Assembly: GCA_024644945.1 (NCBI GenBank)
Contig: JAHEGU010000023.1
Location: forward strand, 1 to 41,660
DNA length: 41,660 bases
Reading direction: 5' to 3'
Origin: Gammaproteobacteria bacterium
Lineage (GTDB): Bacteria; Pseudomonadota; Gammaproteobacteria; Arenicellales; Poriferihabitantaceae
The notes under the pieces were generated by a model that was given only the letters and a program-made list of their open reading frames with translations, was not told where the DNA came from and made no database searches. Position 1 is the first letter of the stretch; each line of letters opens with the position of its first letter. Made by a program: the position numbers and the translations under genes. Below, piece by piece: positions 17,480 through 26,402 of the stretch.

Positions 17480-18496
17480 TTGTTGTTGAGAAATATCGCA
17501 CTACGACTTCTGATCCCACTGCTGGTTGTAGCCGTTTTCGGCACGGTGGCCGGCTACTGGTATTTCACGAGCGCGGTGAATAGACAGCTCAATTTATCGG
17601 ACAACACCTTTGTGATCGAGCGAGGTGAGACTTTGAACGGTATTGCACAACGGCTGGTCGGCGAAGGAACGTTGCCAGAACCTTGGAGCCTAAGGTTGCT
17701 GGCAAAACAAAAAGGGCTTGGGCACTCTATTCAGGCCGGAGAGTATCAGTTTCCCGAATCCATCAACCTAAGAGAATTCCTGGACCGAATCGTGCATGGA
17801 AAAGGGCAGGTGGATGTAAGAGTAACAATTGTGGAGGGCTGGACGTTCAAACAGATGCGTGAGGCCCTAAAACAGGCGCCCCGATTACGCCACCTCACTG
17901 ATGAATGGTCCGAAGAGAGAATTATGGAGGCTCTAGGGTATCCGGATCTGCATCCGGAGGGTCAGTTTTACCCCGATACGTACCACTACCGCGCAAACGA
18001 TACCGATCTTGAGATTTTGCAAAAATCCTTCGAACTGATGCAGGAAAAACTCGAGTTTGCATGGCAACAGCGAGCGCAAGACCTGCCGCTCGAAGACCCG
18101 TATCAGGCATTGATTCTAGCTTCTATTATTGAAAAAGAAACTCAAGTTCGAGAAGAGCAGCCGACTATTGCGGGGGTGTTCATGAATCGTCTTAAGAAGG
18201 GGATGCGATTGCAGACTGATCCAACCGTGATTTATGGAATTGGCGAAGACTTTGATGGGGACATTACGCGTGAGCACCTGAAAACTGATACACCGTACAA
18301 CACTTATACGCGGGGTGGTCTGACACCAACACCAATCAGCCTGCCTGGCGAGGATTCGCTAATGGCGACGGTAAAACCATATGAGACTGATGCGTTCTAC
18401 TTTGTGGCAAAAGGTGGGGGTAGGCATGCTTTCTCAAAGACGCTGAAAGAGCATAATGCAGCGGTCCGCAAATACATATTAGGTAAATCGGAATGA
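17480..18496 (+). CDS. mltG: Endolytic murein transglycosylase MltG
   Basis: The 338-residue inner-membrane protein cuts nascent glycan strands and acts with penicillin-binding proteins. It has one transmembrane helix (about residues 8-30), a LysM-like part with FVIERGETLNGIAQRL, and the YceG catalytic domain with Glu218 in ASIIEKETQVREEQ, followed by VFMNRLKKGMRLQTDPTVIYG and YNTYTRGGLTPTPIS. No ATG gives a complete N-terminus; the start is one of three consecutive TTG codons at 17480-17488, giving LLRN before the helix. The end overlaps tmk by four bases (18493-18496). Confidence 0.93.
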   Translation: MLLRNIALRLLIPLLVVAVFGTVAGYWYFTSAVNRQLNLSDNTFVIERGETLNGIAQRLVGEGTLPEPWSLRLLAKQKGLGHSIQAGEYQFPESINLREFLDRIVHGKGQVDVRVTIVEGWTFKQMREALKQAPRLRHLTDEWSEERIMEALGYPDLHPEGQFYPDTYHYRANDTDLEILQKSFELMQEKLEFAWQQRAQDLPLEDPYQALILASIIEKETQVREEQPTIAGVFMNRLKKGMRLQTDPTVIYGIGEDFDGDITREHLKTDTPYNTYTRGGLTPTPISLPGEDSLMATVKPYETDAFYFVAKGGGRHAFSKTLKEHNAAVRKYILGKSE

Positions 18497-19134
18497 GCAA
18501 CGGGGCGTTTATTACCGTGGAGGGATCTGACGGAGCTGGAAAAACGACACAGCTGGATTTTATCGAATCCTGGCTAGCCGCCAGACGGATAGAAGTTGTC
18601 CGCACACGAGAGCCCGGTGGAACAGAAGTGGGGGAAATCTTAAGAAATATTCTTCTAAATGAAACTGGGTTGTCAATTAGCAATGAAACGGAGTTGCTGA
18701 TGGTCTTTGCGGCGCGTCAACAACATTTGCAGGAATTGATTCTGCCCACTCTGGAGCTAGGTAAATGGGTGCTGTGTGATCGATTTACTGATGCAACTTA
18801 TGCCTATCAGGGTGCCGGAAGAGGGATCGAGGAGGAGAGAATCGCAATCCTTGAAAAGTGGGTACAGAAAGATGTTCAGCCTGATCTTACGTTGGTCCTG
18901 GATGTCGATGTTACGATTGGACAAAGGAGAAGTGAAAGTCGAGGGTCCAGACCAGATCGATTCGAAAGGGAGGCCAGTGATTTTAAACTGGCTGTGCGTT
19001 CCAGTTATCTGGATCGGGGTGAAAAAAACGCTAAACGAATTCGAGTTGTTGACGCCTCAGGTTCGATAGAGTCGGTACAACAGTCTATTGTTAGAGAGTT
19101 GAAAGATTTTATCCGAAGGCGCGAACCAGTTTAA
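18493..19134 (+). CDS. tmk: Thymidylate kinase
   Basis: The 213-residue kinase phosphorylates dTMP to dTDP. The P-loop GSDGAGKT is at 11-18, the TREPGGTEVGE motif binds substrate, and CDRFTDATYAYQGAGRG is the DR-containing dTMP site. SRPDRFERE corresponds to the LID-side region. The length is typical. ATG 18493 overlaps the mltG stop, and holB starts four bases after the tmk stop, so the three genes are translationally linked. Confidence 0.95.
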   Translation: MSNGAFITVEGSDGAGKTTQLDFIESWLAARRIEVVRTREPGGTEVGEILRNILLNETGLSISNETELLMVFAARQQHLQELILPTLELGKWVLCDRFTDATYAYQGAGRGIEEERIAILEKWVQKDVQPDLTLVLDVDVTIGQRRSESRGSRPDRFEREASDFKLAVRSSYLDRGEKNAKRIRVVDASGSIESVQQSIVRELKDFIRRREPV

Positions 19135-19137
19135 TCG

Positions 19138-20184
19138 ATGATAGAAATCCTACCTTGGCATCGTGACGCTTGGCGCAGGTTATCAGGCTCTGCGGCCACC
19201 CTGCACCATGGTCAGGTCTTAAGTGGTGTCAGCGGAGTTGGCAAAAGAGAGTTTTCGATTGCATTAGCGCAGCGGTTATTGTGCCGTAACCCCCACGATC
19301 AGGTTCCGTGCGGGAACTGTCAGGACTGCAAATTGTTTAACGCGGGGACGCATCCAGACTTCCATGTCATCACGAGTGAATACGAAGCATCAGAGGGTCG
19401 GATTGAACTGGTTGCGCGCTACTGCGATCGATATCAGGATAGTGTTGCCAGAGGCAAGAAAGTCAATCCTTCTCAGGTGATTCCTGTGGACCAGATACGT
19501 ACCTTGATTGAGCGGTTTTATCAATCGTCACATATTTCGGAATCCAGAGTAGCGCTGATCTTGCCCGCAGACCGTATGAATGCAAATGCCGCCAATGCGC
19601 TACTCAAACTTCTCGAGGAACCTCCAAGTGGTGCATTCTTCCTGCTCGTTACAAATCAGCCTGGATTGTTGCCGTCCACAATTCGCAGCCGATGCGTAAT
19701 GGAACCTCTCCCCGGCCCGACTCAAGAGCAGGCCAAAGATTGGTTATCTGCCCAGCTTAAAGGCGTTGACCCGAATATGTTTCTGAATGCCGCTTCTGCT
19801 GGTCCCATCGATCTACTGGCTGCCTATCAAACCGGGGAGTTGCAACAACAGCTGGAACAAACAGCGCAAATTACCTTGCTGCTAGGCGGACAGTCCGACC
19901 CGATTGAACTGGCAGCCCTGCTCGCTAAGCAGGATGCAGTGTTATTATTAACGTGGATGCACAGAATTCTGTCGGATCTGCTAAAGTGGCAAGGTGCGGG
20001 ACAGGAGCCCGCGTGGGTCGGAGATTCGAGTCTTGATATCGGTCGATATTCACCAGCGAAGCTGTTCAGACTGTATGATAAACTAGGTCGCTATCGACTT
20101 ATGGCTCGTGACCAGATAAATTTACAGCTCGCCTTAGAAGAAATTCTGATTTCTTTTCAGCAGTCATTTCGAACTTACGGATAA
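19138..20184 (+). CDS. holB: DNA polymerase III delta-prime subunit
   Basis: The 348-residue clamp-loader subunit helps load the beta clamp. It has the AAA+ fold with the P-loop-like GVSGVGKR at 30-37 (ATP site usually inactive in delta-prime). The zinc module has Cys49, Cys58, Cys61 and Cys64 (CGNCQDC). It also has NAANALLKLLEEPPSGAFFLLVT and the SRC motif in TIRSRC, which acts in trans as the arginine finger. The length and position after tmk are the usual ones in Gammaproteobacteria. The C-terminal domain is divergent, as is normal. Confidence 0.93.
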   Translation: MIEILPWHRDAWRRLSGSAATLHHGQVLSGVSGVGKREFSIALAQRLLCRNPHDQVPCGNCQDCKLFNAGTHPDFHVITSEYEASEGRIELVARYCDRYQDSVARGKKVNPSQVIPVDQIRTLIERFYQSSHISESRVALILPADRMNANAANALLKLLEEPPSGAFFLLVTNQPGLLPSTIRSRCVMEPLPGPTQEQAKDWLSAQLKGVDPNMFLNAASAGPIDLLAAYQTGELQQQLEQTAQITLLLGGQSDPIELAALLAKQDAVLLLTWMHRILSDLLKWQGAGQEPAWVGDSSLDIGRYSPAKLFRLYDKLGRYRLMARDQINLQLALEEILISFQQSFRTYG

Positions 20185-20210
20185 TTCTAAAGAGTACATC
20201 AGCAACCCCC

Positions 20211-20636
20211 ATGGCAGACGAAAAACCACCTCAGGTACAACTCGCGGTGTCTAATACCGAGAGTGACGAAAATCCAAAGGGCAAAGCTAAACCTGCCACT
20301 GGCAGACCGTCGGTGGTTTCCTTAAGCTATCCTGATAAAAGATCGCTGCAGAAGGCGTACATGCCATTTCTCAAGAATGGTGGATTGTTCTTACCTACAT
20401 CCACTCAGCGTGATATGAATGAGGAGATATTCTTGTTAGTGACTTTGCCCGAATCTGACAAGCCGATTCCCGTGCCAGGTAAAGTGGTATGGAAGACACC
20501 ATCCGGCGCCGTGGATAGCAAACCCCAGGGTGTTGGAATCGAATTTAAAGGGCGCGAAGGAAATTCCTTACGGTCTCGGATTGAAGGTCTTCTTGGTCCT
20601 GAGGTAAGTTCTTCGAAACCAACGCACACTATGTAA
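20211..20636 (+). CDS. pilZ: PilZ-domain protein, type IV pilus PilZ type
   Basis: The 141-residue protein has a charged, low-complexity N-terminus (about 40 residues) and one PilZ beta-barrel domain (about 43-130) with FLKNGGLFLPT, VTLPESDKPIPVPGKVVWKTP and GVGIEF. The c-di-GMP-binding RxxxR and D/NxSxxG motifs are not evident, as in the Pseudomonas PilZ that works in type IV pilus assembly through FimX/PilB rather than by binding the nucleotide. The holB-pilZ-tatD order is the standard one. The pilus role is inferred from orthology; no pilus genes are in the window. Confidence 0.88.
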   Translation: MADEKPPQVQLAVSNTESDENPKGKAKPATGRPSVVSLSYPDKRSLQKAYMPFLKNGGLFLPTSTQRDMNEEIFLLVTLPESDKPIPVPGKVVWKTPSGAVDSKPQGVGIEFKGREGNSLRSRIEGLLGPEVSSSKPTHTM

Positions 20637-20689
20637 CGGGCATGGCCAGAACCGGCCGGCTTTGCTCATCCCACTGAAGTAGCTTTACG

Positions 20690-21472
20690 ATGCAAATCGT
20701 TGATTCACATTGCCATATTAATTTTGAACCGTTAGCAGGGGATTTCCCAGGATTGCTCAATCGCGCCTCCGAGAAGCAAGTTACGCACATGCTGTGTGTT
20801 TCGGTCAATCTGGAAGACTTTCCTCAGGTGCTTAATCTGGCTCATGAGCATGAGAATATATTTGCTTCTGTTGGTGTGCATCCCTGCTATACAGAATGTG
20901 AAGACCCAAGCACCGCTAGACTGGTGGCCCTGGCCGAGGATCCAAAGATCATAGCAATTGGAGAGACAGGGCTCGATTATTTTCGTAATGAAGGGGATCT
21001 TTCATGGCAGCGGGAGCGATTTGTCAGGCATATAGAAGCGGCTAAGATAACCGGCAAACCTTTGATCATTCATACCAGGGAGGCAGCAGACGACACTATG
21101 CTGACGTTAAAGAACGAAGATGCCGAATCCGCTGGAGGGGTAATGCATTGTTTCGCCGAGGATTGGGGAGTTGCGGAAAAAGCCCTCGACATTGGATTTT
21201 ATATTTCCTTTTCGGGAATTATTACGTTTAAAAGTGCAGAGCAACTTAGGGAAGTGGCGCGTAAAGTACCGTTGGATCGAATGCTGGTGGAAACCGATTC
21301 ACCCTATCTGGCGCCAGTCCCGATGCGAGGTAAGACTAATGAGCCATCTTACGTGCGACATACCGCAGAGTTTCTTGCCGGATTGCGTGGGATGTCGCTC
21401 GAACAGATGGCTGAAATCACGACTGAAAATTTTTTCAACCTGTTTTCAGGCGCAGTCAAGCCAGCAGGTTGA
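20690..21472 (+). CDS. tatD: TatD-family metal-dependent deoxyribonuclease
   Basis: The 260-residue TIM-barrel hydrolase begins MQIVDSHCHINF with the metal-binding HxH. Other family residues are seen in AIGETGLDYFRN (metal Glu), LIIHTREAADDT, GVMHCFAED and LVETDSPYLAPVPMRGKTNEPSYV. Family members are Mg2+-dependent 3'-5' exonucleases. It is the last gene of the fab-holB block and ends opposite yggX with a hairpin between. The YcfH-type paralogue is the usual one at this locus, so that name is an alternative. Confidence 0.9.
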   Translation: MQIVDSHCHINFEPLAGDFPGLLNRASEKQVTHMLCVSVNLEDFPQVLNLAHEHENIFASVGVHPCYTECEDPSTARLVALAEDPKIIAIGETGLDYFRNEGDLSWQRERFVRHIEAAKITGKPLIIHTREAADDTMLTLKNEDAESAGGVMHCFAEDWGVAEKALDIGFYISFSGIITFKSAEQLREVARKVPLDRMLVETDSPYLAPVPMRGKTNEPSYVRHTAEFLAGLRGMSLEQMAEITTENFFNLFSGAVKPAG

Positions 21473-21526
21473 GTCTGAATACTGCTTGGATAATACTTGC
21501 ATGAACTGACTAGCGATGCGCTAGCG

Positions 21527-21551
21527 CTTCAGGTTTGATGAAAACCTGAAG
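21527..21551. terminator. Hairpin between convergent tatD and yggX
   Basis: A perfect 10-base stem CTTCAGGTTT (21527-21536) and AAACCTGAAG (21542-21551) closes a 5-base loop. It overlaps the last codons of yggX. A GCGCTAGCGC palindrome (21518-21527) adjoins it. Position between converging genes suggests two-way termination, but neither side has a T-run, so this is inference. Confidence 0.5.
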
Positions 21552-21801
21552 GCGTATGGCCGAGATCGCCTTCATTAAAGAGAAATCCTACCAGATGTTT
21601 CTCAATACGTTCCTGGGACCCAGGATCTGCTGAATTGAGCTGCTCTTCGTTAATGATCATCACCAGCCTCTGCAGCCATTGTTTCCACCCCTCCGCAGAA
21701 ACATTTTCGTAAATCCGCTGTCCTAGTTCCCCGGGGTAAGGCGGTTTTTCCAGCCCCTCGGCCTCTTTTCCGAGCACTGCGCAATGAACCATTCTGCTCA
21801 T
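21529..21801 (-). CDS. yggX: Fe(2+)-trafficking / oxidative-damage protection protein YggX
   Basis: The 90-residue protein is a standard YggX, which protects Fe-S enzymes from oxidants and helps iron handling. It opens MSRMVHCAVLGKEAEGL with the conserved Cys7 and continues PPYPGELGQRIYENVSAEGW, WLQRLVMIINEEQL and a C-terminal tail. The length is typical. It is divergent from the A-type Fe-S carrier gene over 276 bases. A reverse-strand TATAAT (complement 21825-21830) could be its -10 element. In many relatives yggX follows mutY; here it does not. Confidence 0.93.
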   Translation of the reverse strand: MSRMVHCAVLGKEAEGLEKPPYPGELGQRIYENVSAEGWKQWLQRLVMIINEEQLNSADPGSQERIEKHLVGFLFNEGDLGHTPSGFHQT

Positions 21802-22077
21802 AATATACTTTTTTGACTGCTTGATTATAGGTACAATGACTCCAATTATGTGGGTGCGGACTGGTCCTTCTCAAGCCCTGTTAGCGCGCGCAGTTTACTG
21901 GGATTTTGTCGAGGATGGAGTTCAATTCCGACAATATTTCTTGGACCCATGGCGATAGTATTAAAATGCGCCAAAAGGGCGGTTGTTGAAAGAAGGCAGC
22001 GAAAGTTATGTCAGCGACGCTGACAGGCTGAAATGTGACGATTAATTAGTAATTAGATATAAAGTGGAAAGATAAAG

Positions 22078-22446
22078 ATGAACGAATATACTCAGGAACT
22101 CACTGATACAGATCTGGTAGTAACCGAGCACGCGCGCTCCAAGATCGCGACTTTGGTAAATGATACTAATGGCGAGGTATCGGCGGTAAGGATTTATGTG
22201 TCTGGTGGCGGCTGCTCCGGGATGAATTACGGTATGACATTTGCCGAGAAAGAGGAGGCGATTGATAGTGTGATGTCTGATGGCAATGGCTTCAAACTGG
22301 TTGTGGATCCGGTCGCCATGGGCTTCTTAGAAGGGGCGGAAGTCGACTATGTAGATGACGGTGTAAACGCTTCGTTCGTTTTTAATAATGTTTTTCAGGC
22401 GGTTGGTGGCAGCGGTGCCTGTGGTGGTTGCGGTGGTGCCATGTAA
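22078..22446 (+). CDS. erpA: A-type iron-sulfur carrier, ErpA/IscA-like
   Basis: The 122-residue protein belongs to the HesB/IscA/ErpA family that passes Fe-S clusters to apo-proteins. The first cluster cysteine is Cys46 in YVSGGGCSGMNYGM. The C-terminal pair is Cys115 and Cys118 in GACGGCGGAM, a CxxC spacing instead of the CxC (CGCGxSF) usual in E. coli ErpA, IscA and SufA. The middle part LVVDPVAMGFLEGAEVDYVDD is ErpA-like. It follows the divergent yggX promoter region and precedes clpS by 25 bases. The symbol is by best similarity; an IscA- or sulfur-oxidiser-specific A-type paralogue is possible. Confidence 0.82.
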   Translation: MNEYTQELTDTDLVVTEHARSKIATLVNDTNGEVSAVRIYVSGGGCSGMNYGMTFAEKEEAIDSVMSDGNGFKLVVDPVAMGFLEGAEVDYVDDGVNASFVFNNVFQAVGGSGACGGCGGAM

Positions 22447-22471
22447 GGCGGGGTTGCTGCCAGGTTTAAAT

Positions 22472-22807
22472 ATGTCTGATAAGAAGGATTCCGCGGGCGA
22501 TGACAAGGGCTCGGGCACCGGGCTTATCGTTGAAAAGAGCAAGCCCAAGCTCAAGAAACCACCGCTGTACAAAGTGATGCTGCATAATGATGACTACACC
22601 CCGATGGAATTTGTTGTGAAGCTTTTGATGAAATTCTTCCAGATGCCTAGACCGAAAGCGGAGGAGATCATGATTCATGTGCATACTAAGGGAGTTGGAG
22701 TGTGTGGAGTATTTCCGCGTGAAATCGCGGAAACCAAAGTGCGACTTGTAATGGATTGTGCCTTGGAAAATCAGCATCCGCTGCAATGCAGTATGGATGT
22801 CGCCTAA
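22472..22807 (+). CDS. clpS: ATP-dependent Clp protease adaptor ClpS
   Basis: The 111-residue adaptor delivers N-degron substrates to ClpAP. After a charged flexible N-terminus (MSDKKDSAGDDKGSG) comes the ClpS core: PPLYKVMLHNDDYTPMEFVV with the N-end-rule NDD pocket, then HVHTKGVGVCGVFPREIAETK and a C-terminal helix. ATG 22472 is chosen because upstream in-frame codons lie within the preceding carrier gene and lack similarity. clpA starts 25 bases after the stop, so the two are co-transcribed. Confidence 0.95.
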   Translation: MSDKKDSAGDDKGSGTGLIVEKSKPKLKKPPLYKVMLHNDDYTPMEFVVKLLMKFFQMPRPKAEEIMIHVHTKGVGVCGVFPREIAETKVRLVMDCALENQHPLQCSMDVA

Positions 22808-22832
22808 ACGGTGAAAATTCTGGTAACGCTGA

Positions 22833-25109
22833 ATGCTATCTGAAGAACTCGAAGTTACACTGGGCGTCGCGGTCAATTATGCCCGTAATCATCGCCACGA
22901 AATCATTACGGTGGAGCACCTGCTGTATGCGCTGCTGGATGATAACGAGACCAGTAAAACCATTCACCTATGCGGCGGTGATATCGAATCACTAAAACAA
23001 TCGCTGAAACAATATTTAGAGAACGAAGTACCACTCATTGACGAGGGAAGCGATGATGAGCCTCAACCTGGACTGGGCTTTCAGCGAGTCCTGCAGCGCG
23101 CAATAATGCATGTACAGAGCTCTGGTAAAAAAGTGGTCAAGGGTTCAAATGTATTAGTTGCCGTATTCAGCGAGCGCGAGTCATTTGCTGTATATTTTCT
23201 CAGTCAACAGGAGATTAGCCGATACGATGTGGTCAATTATATCTCTCACGGTATTACTAAAGTTCCAGAGGGTGATCGACTGCCGGCTCCAGAAGAGGGT
23301 CAGGAATATGACGAAGAAGGTGAGTTTGAGCCGAGCGGAGGCGCTCTGGAAAACTACACCATCAACCTAAATCAGCTTGCTGATGAAGGAAAGATTGATC
23401 CACTCATCGGTCGCGAGAAAGAACTCGAACGTACGATTCAGATCCTATGTCGGCGTCGAAAGAATAATCCTTTATTTGTCGGAGAGGCGGGCGTCGGTAA
23501 GACGGCTCTCGCAGAAGGTCTGGCGCGTAAGATCGTATTGCATGAAGTACCTGAAGTGTTATCTGAAAGTACGATCTATTCATTGGATATGGGTGCATTG
23601 CTTGCAGGAGCAAAATATCGGGGCGATTTCGAACAGCGCCTTAAGTCGGTGTTAAAAGAACTCGACAATGAAGATCATGCGATCCTTTTTATTGACGAGA
23701 TTCATACCATTATAGGTGCTGGCGCAGTATCCGGCGGGGCTTTGGATGCTTCTAATCTGCTAAAACCGATGCTGGCCTCCGGTGAATTAAAATGTATTGG
23801 TTCCACCACCTATCAGGAGTATCGGGGTATTTTTGAGAAGGATCGTGCACTGTCCCGGCGATTTCAAAAAATTGATATTGTGGAACCTACCATTGATGAG
23901 GCAGTGGAAATACTGCGTGGACTGAAGTCACGATTTGAGGAACATCACCAGGTCAAATACACGCAACCGGCGCTTAGAAGTGCGGTTGAGTTATCGGCGC
24001 GTTACCTCTCCGAGCGCCATCTTCCGGATACTGCAATAGACGTGATTGATGAGGCCGGCGCGCGCACCAGGTTGATGCCGGCTGATAAGCGAAAAAAGAC
24101 AGTTGGAGTCAAGGAAATTGAAAAGATGATCGCGGATATCGCAAGGATTCCGCCGAAACATGTTTCTGCCTCCGATATTAATTCGCTTAAGAATCTGGAG
24201 CGTGACCTGAAAATGGTGGTATTCGGTCAGGACGAGGCCATTGACGCGCTCTCGTCCTCGATAAAAATGGCGAGGTCAGGTCTTGGTCATGCAGAGAAGC
24301 CAATTGCATCGCTGTTGTTTTCTGGGCCTACCGGAGTAGGCAAGACCGAAGTCACCAAACAGCTTGCGAGCACGCTTGGAATCGAGTTTATCAGGTTTGA
24401 CATGTCCGAATATATGGAGCGTCATACTGTTTCCCGATTGATTGGTGCGCCGCCGGGGTATGTTGGATTTGATCAGGGTGGGCTGCTAACCGAGGCGATC
24501 AACAAACATCCACACGCGGTGCTGCTGTTTGACGAGATTGAAAAAGCGCACCCTGATTTGTTCAATATTTTATTGCAGGTCATGGATTACGGCAGTCTTA
24601 CTGATAATAATGGAAGGAAGTCCGACTTTCGCAATGTGATTATTATTATGACCACTAACGCTGGTGCGGAGCGAGCTGCGAGAGAATCTATGGGTTTTAT
24701 TACACAGGACAATGCCCTTGATGATATGGAGGCGATAAAGAAAGCGTTCAGCCCTGAATTTCGTAATCGGTTGGATGGTGTTATTCGATTTAACGGCCTT
24801 GATAGTGAAAATATTCGGCAGGTTGTTAAAAAGTTTTTACTCGAGCTTGAGCACCAGCTTGCTGATAAGCACGTCACTCTGGAAGTAGATGATGCAGTAA
24901 TTGGTTGGCTGGCAGATAAAGGATACGATTCGGCAATGGGTGCGCGCCCCATGGCAAGAGTGATTCAGCAACAGATAAAACGACCGCTGGCCGATGAGCT
25001 TTTGTTTGGAAAACTCGCCAAGGGCGGCAGTATTAAAGTTTCATTGCAGCAAGATAAAGAAGGGCAGCAAACCTTAAGTTTTGATACCAGCGATTGTCAG
25101 GAAAAATAG
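22833..25109 (+). CDS. clpA: ATP-dependent Clp protease ATP-binding subunit ClpA
   Basis: The 758-residue unfoldase feeds proteins to ClpP. It has the Clp-N double repeat (about 1-150), the D1 AAA+ module with Walker A GEAGVGKT at 217-224 and [19 protein letters not shown], and the D2 module with Walker A GPTGVGKT at 498-505 and [13 protein letters not shown]. It lacks the ClpB middle coiled coil, confirming ClpA. The ClpP-docking loop usually reads IGL or IGF; here it reads MGF at 620-622. The length matches E. coli ClpA. clpP is not in the window. The downstream MFS gene converges. Confidence 0.95.
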   Translation: MLSEELEVTLGVAVNYARNHRHEIITVEHLLYALLDDNETSKTIHLCGGDIESLKQSLKQYLENEVPLIDEGSDDEPQPGLGFQRVLQRAIMHVQSSGKKVVKGSNVLVAVFSERESFAVYFLSQQEISRYDVVNYISHGITKVPEGDRLPAPEEGQEYDEEGEFEPSGGALENYTINLNQLADEGKIDPLIGREKELERTIQILCRRRKNNPLFVGEAGVGKTALAEGLARKIVLHEVPEVLSESTIYSLDMGALLAGAKYRGDFEQRLKSVLKELDNEDHAILFIDEIHTIIGAGAVSGGALDASNLLKPMLASGELKCIGSTTYQEYRGIFEKDRALSRRFQKIDIVEPTIDEAVEILRGLKSRFEEHHQVKYTQPALRSAVELSARYLSERHLPDTAIDVIDEAGARTRLMPADKRKKTVGVKEIEKMIADIARIPPKHVSASDINSLKNLERDLKMVVFGQDEAIDALSSSIKMARSGLGHAEKPIASLLFSGPTGVGKTEVTKQLASTLGIEFIRFDMSEYMERHTVSRLIGAPPGYVGFDQGGLLTEAINKHPHAVLLFDEIEKAHPDLFNILLQVMDYGSLTDNNGRKSDFRNVIIIMTTNAGAERAARESMGFITQDNALDDMEAIKKAFSPEFRNRLDGVIRFNGLDSENIRQVVKKFLLELEHQLADKHVTLEVDDAVIGWLADKGYDSAMGARPMARVIQQQIKRPLADELLFGKLAKGGSIKVSLQQDKEGQQTLSFDTSDCQEK

Positions 25110-25145
25110 CACTCTCCCATGACAAGCAGGGTGTTGTGAGATGAT

Positions 25146-26357
25146 CTAAGCTGTGGAAAGACGTGTTAGCGGTTTTTCATCGATAGGCAAGTGCACCAAA
25201 GCAGCCAGAATGCCGAGGACGATGCCGGCGTACCACATACCGTCATAAGAACCGGTCTGGTCATAGATTCGGCCGCCCAACCATACTCCAAGAAAGCTGC
25301 CTAGCTGGTGACTCAGGAATACTATGCCAAACAAAGTGGCCATGTATCTCATCCCAAATACTTGCGCCACAATGCCGGTAGTCAGGGGGACCGTAGACAG
25401 CCACAAGATACCCATTGTGCCCGCAAACAAATAAATGATTAAAGGGGTTTTAGGCAGAAGCAATAGCCCAAGGATAGTGAGCGCGCGGGCAAAGTAAATA
25501 GCGCTAAGGCTCGATTTCTTGCTGAATCGTTGTCCTGCCATGCCTGACAGGAACGACCCTATGATGTTCATAAGTCCGATCAATGCGATCGACCATGCAC
25601 CAATTGCGGGATCTAGTTCAAGGTCCCTTATATAAGCGGGAAAGTGAACAGTAATAAATGCCACATGAAATCCACAAACGAAAAAGCCCACGGTCAGCAA
25701 CACGTAACCGCTATGTTTGCCGGCTTCGCGAAGGGCCTCAGCCATTGTTTGATCGCTGAATGTCTCGGTGGATACGTTCGGATCCGAAGGGAGTATTAAT
25801 GCGAGCGGAATCATTACCAGCGTAGCTGCGGCCAGCAGCATTAGGGTGGTGCTCCAGCCGTAAGCGCTGATAAATCCCTGGCTGATAGGCGAAAATAAAA
25901 CCTGGCCAAAAGATCCGGCGGCTGTTCCAAGGCCAAGTACCAGGGATCGTTTATTTGCACCGACAACTCGCACCATTGCCGCCATTGCTATGGTGAATGA
26001 CGTGAATGCAATGCCAACGCCCGCCAGTATGCCTCCAGTAAGGTGCAACCCTATAGGGCTGTCTGCCAGGGTCATACCATAGACACCCAACGCGTATATG
26101 ATGGCGCCGAATACAATCACTTTTACCGCGCCCTGCTTGTCTGCGATCGCTCCTGCAAATGGCAGTCCAACCCCCCAACAGAGGTTCTGCAGCGCCATGG
26201 CCAGACCAAACGTCTCACGAGTCCAACCATTATCAACCGTCATCGGTTCCAGGAACAAGCCAAATGACGAACGAACACCAAATCCGGTGGCGGATATAAT
26301 GCACCCTGCAATAATAATCAGAAGCGGCGTACGCCAGCCAAAGTCCGCCCTGCTCAT
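25146..26357 (-). CDS. MFS transporter (monocarboxylate/oxalate-type)
   Basis: The 403-residue protein has 12 hydrophobic segments and MFS features, including GVGLPFAGAIADKQGAVKVI between helices 2 and 3 and a central polar loop at about 190-215. The overall pattern resembles the monocarboxylate/OFA group found in Proteobacteria, with FGLFLEPMTVDNGWTRETF near the N-terminus. The substrate is unknown; small carboxylates are the usual guess. It lies 45 bases after the enoyl-CoA hydratase gene on the same strand, so uptake of an acid later activated to a CoA ester is plausible but unproven. Confidence 0.82.
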   Translation of the reverse strand: MSRADFGWRTPLLIIIAGCIISATGFGVRSSFGLFLEPMTVDNGWTRETFGLAMALQNLCWGVGLPFAGAIADKQGAVKVIVFGAIIYALGVYGMTLADSPIGLHLTGGILAGVGIAFTSFTIAMAAMVRVVGANKRSLVLGLGTAAGSFGQVLFSPISQGFISAYGWSTTLMLLAAATLVMIPLALILPSDPNVSTETFSDQTMAEALREAGKHSGYVLLTVGFFVCGFHVAFITVHFPAYIRDLELDPAIGAWSIALIGLMNIIGSFLSGMAGQRFSKKSSLSAIYFARALTILGLLLLPKTPLIIYLFAGTMGILWLSTVPLTTGIVAQVFGMRYMATLFGIVFLSHQLGSFLGVWLGGRIYDQTGSYDGMWYAGIVLGILAALVHLPIDEKPLTRLSTA

Positions 26358-26402
26358 TAAATATTTTCTGCTATTTAAGTTATCAAGCGTGAGAATCGAA
26401 AA

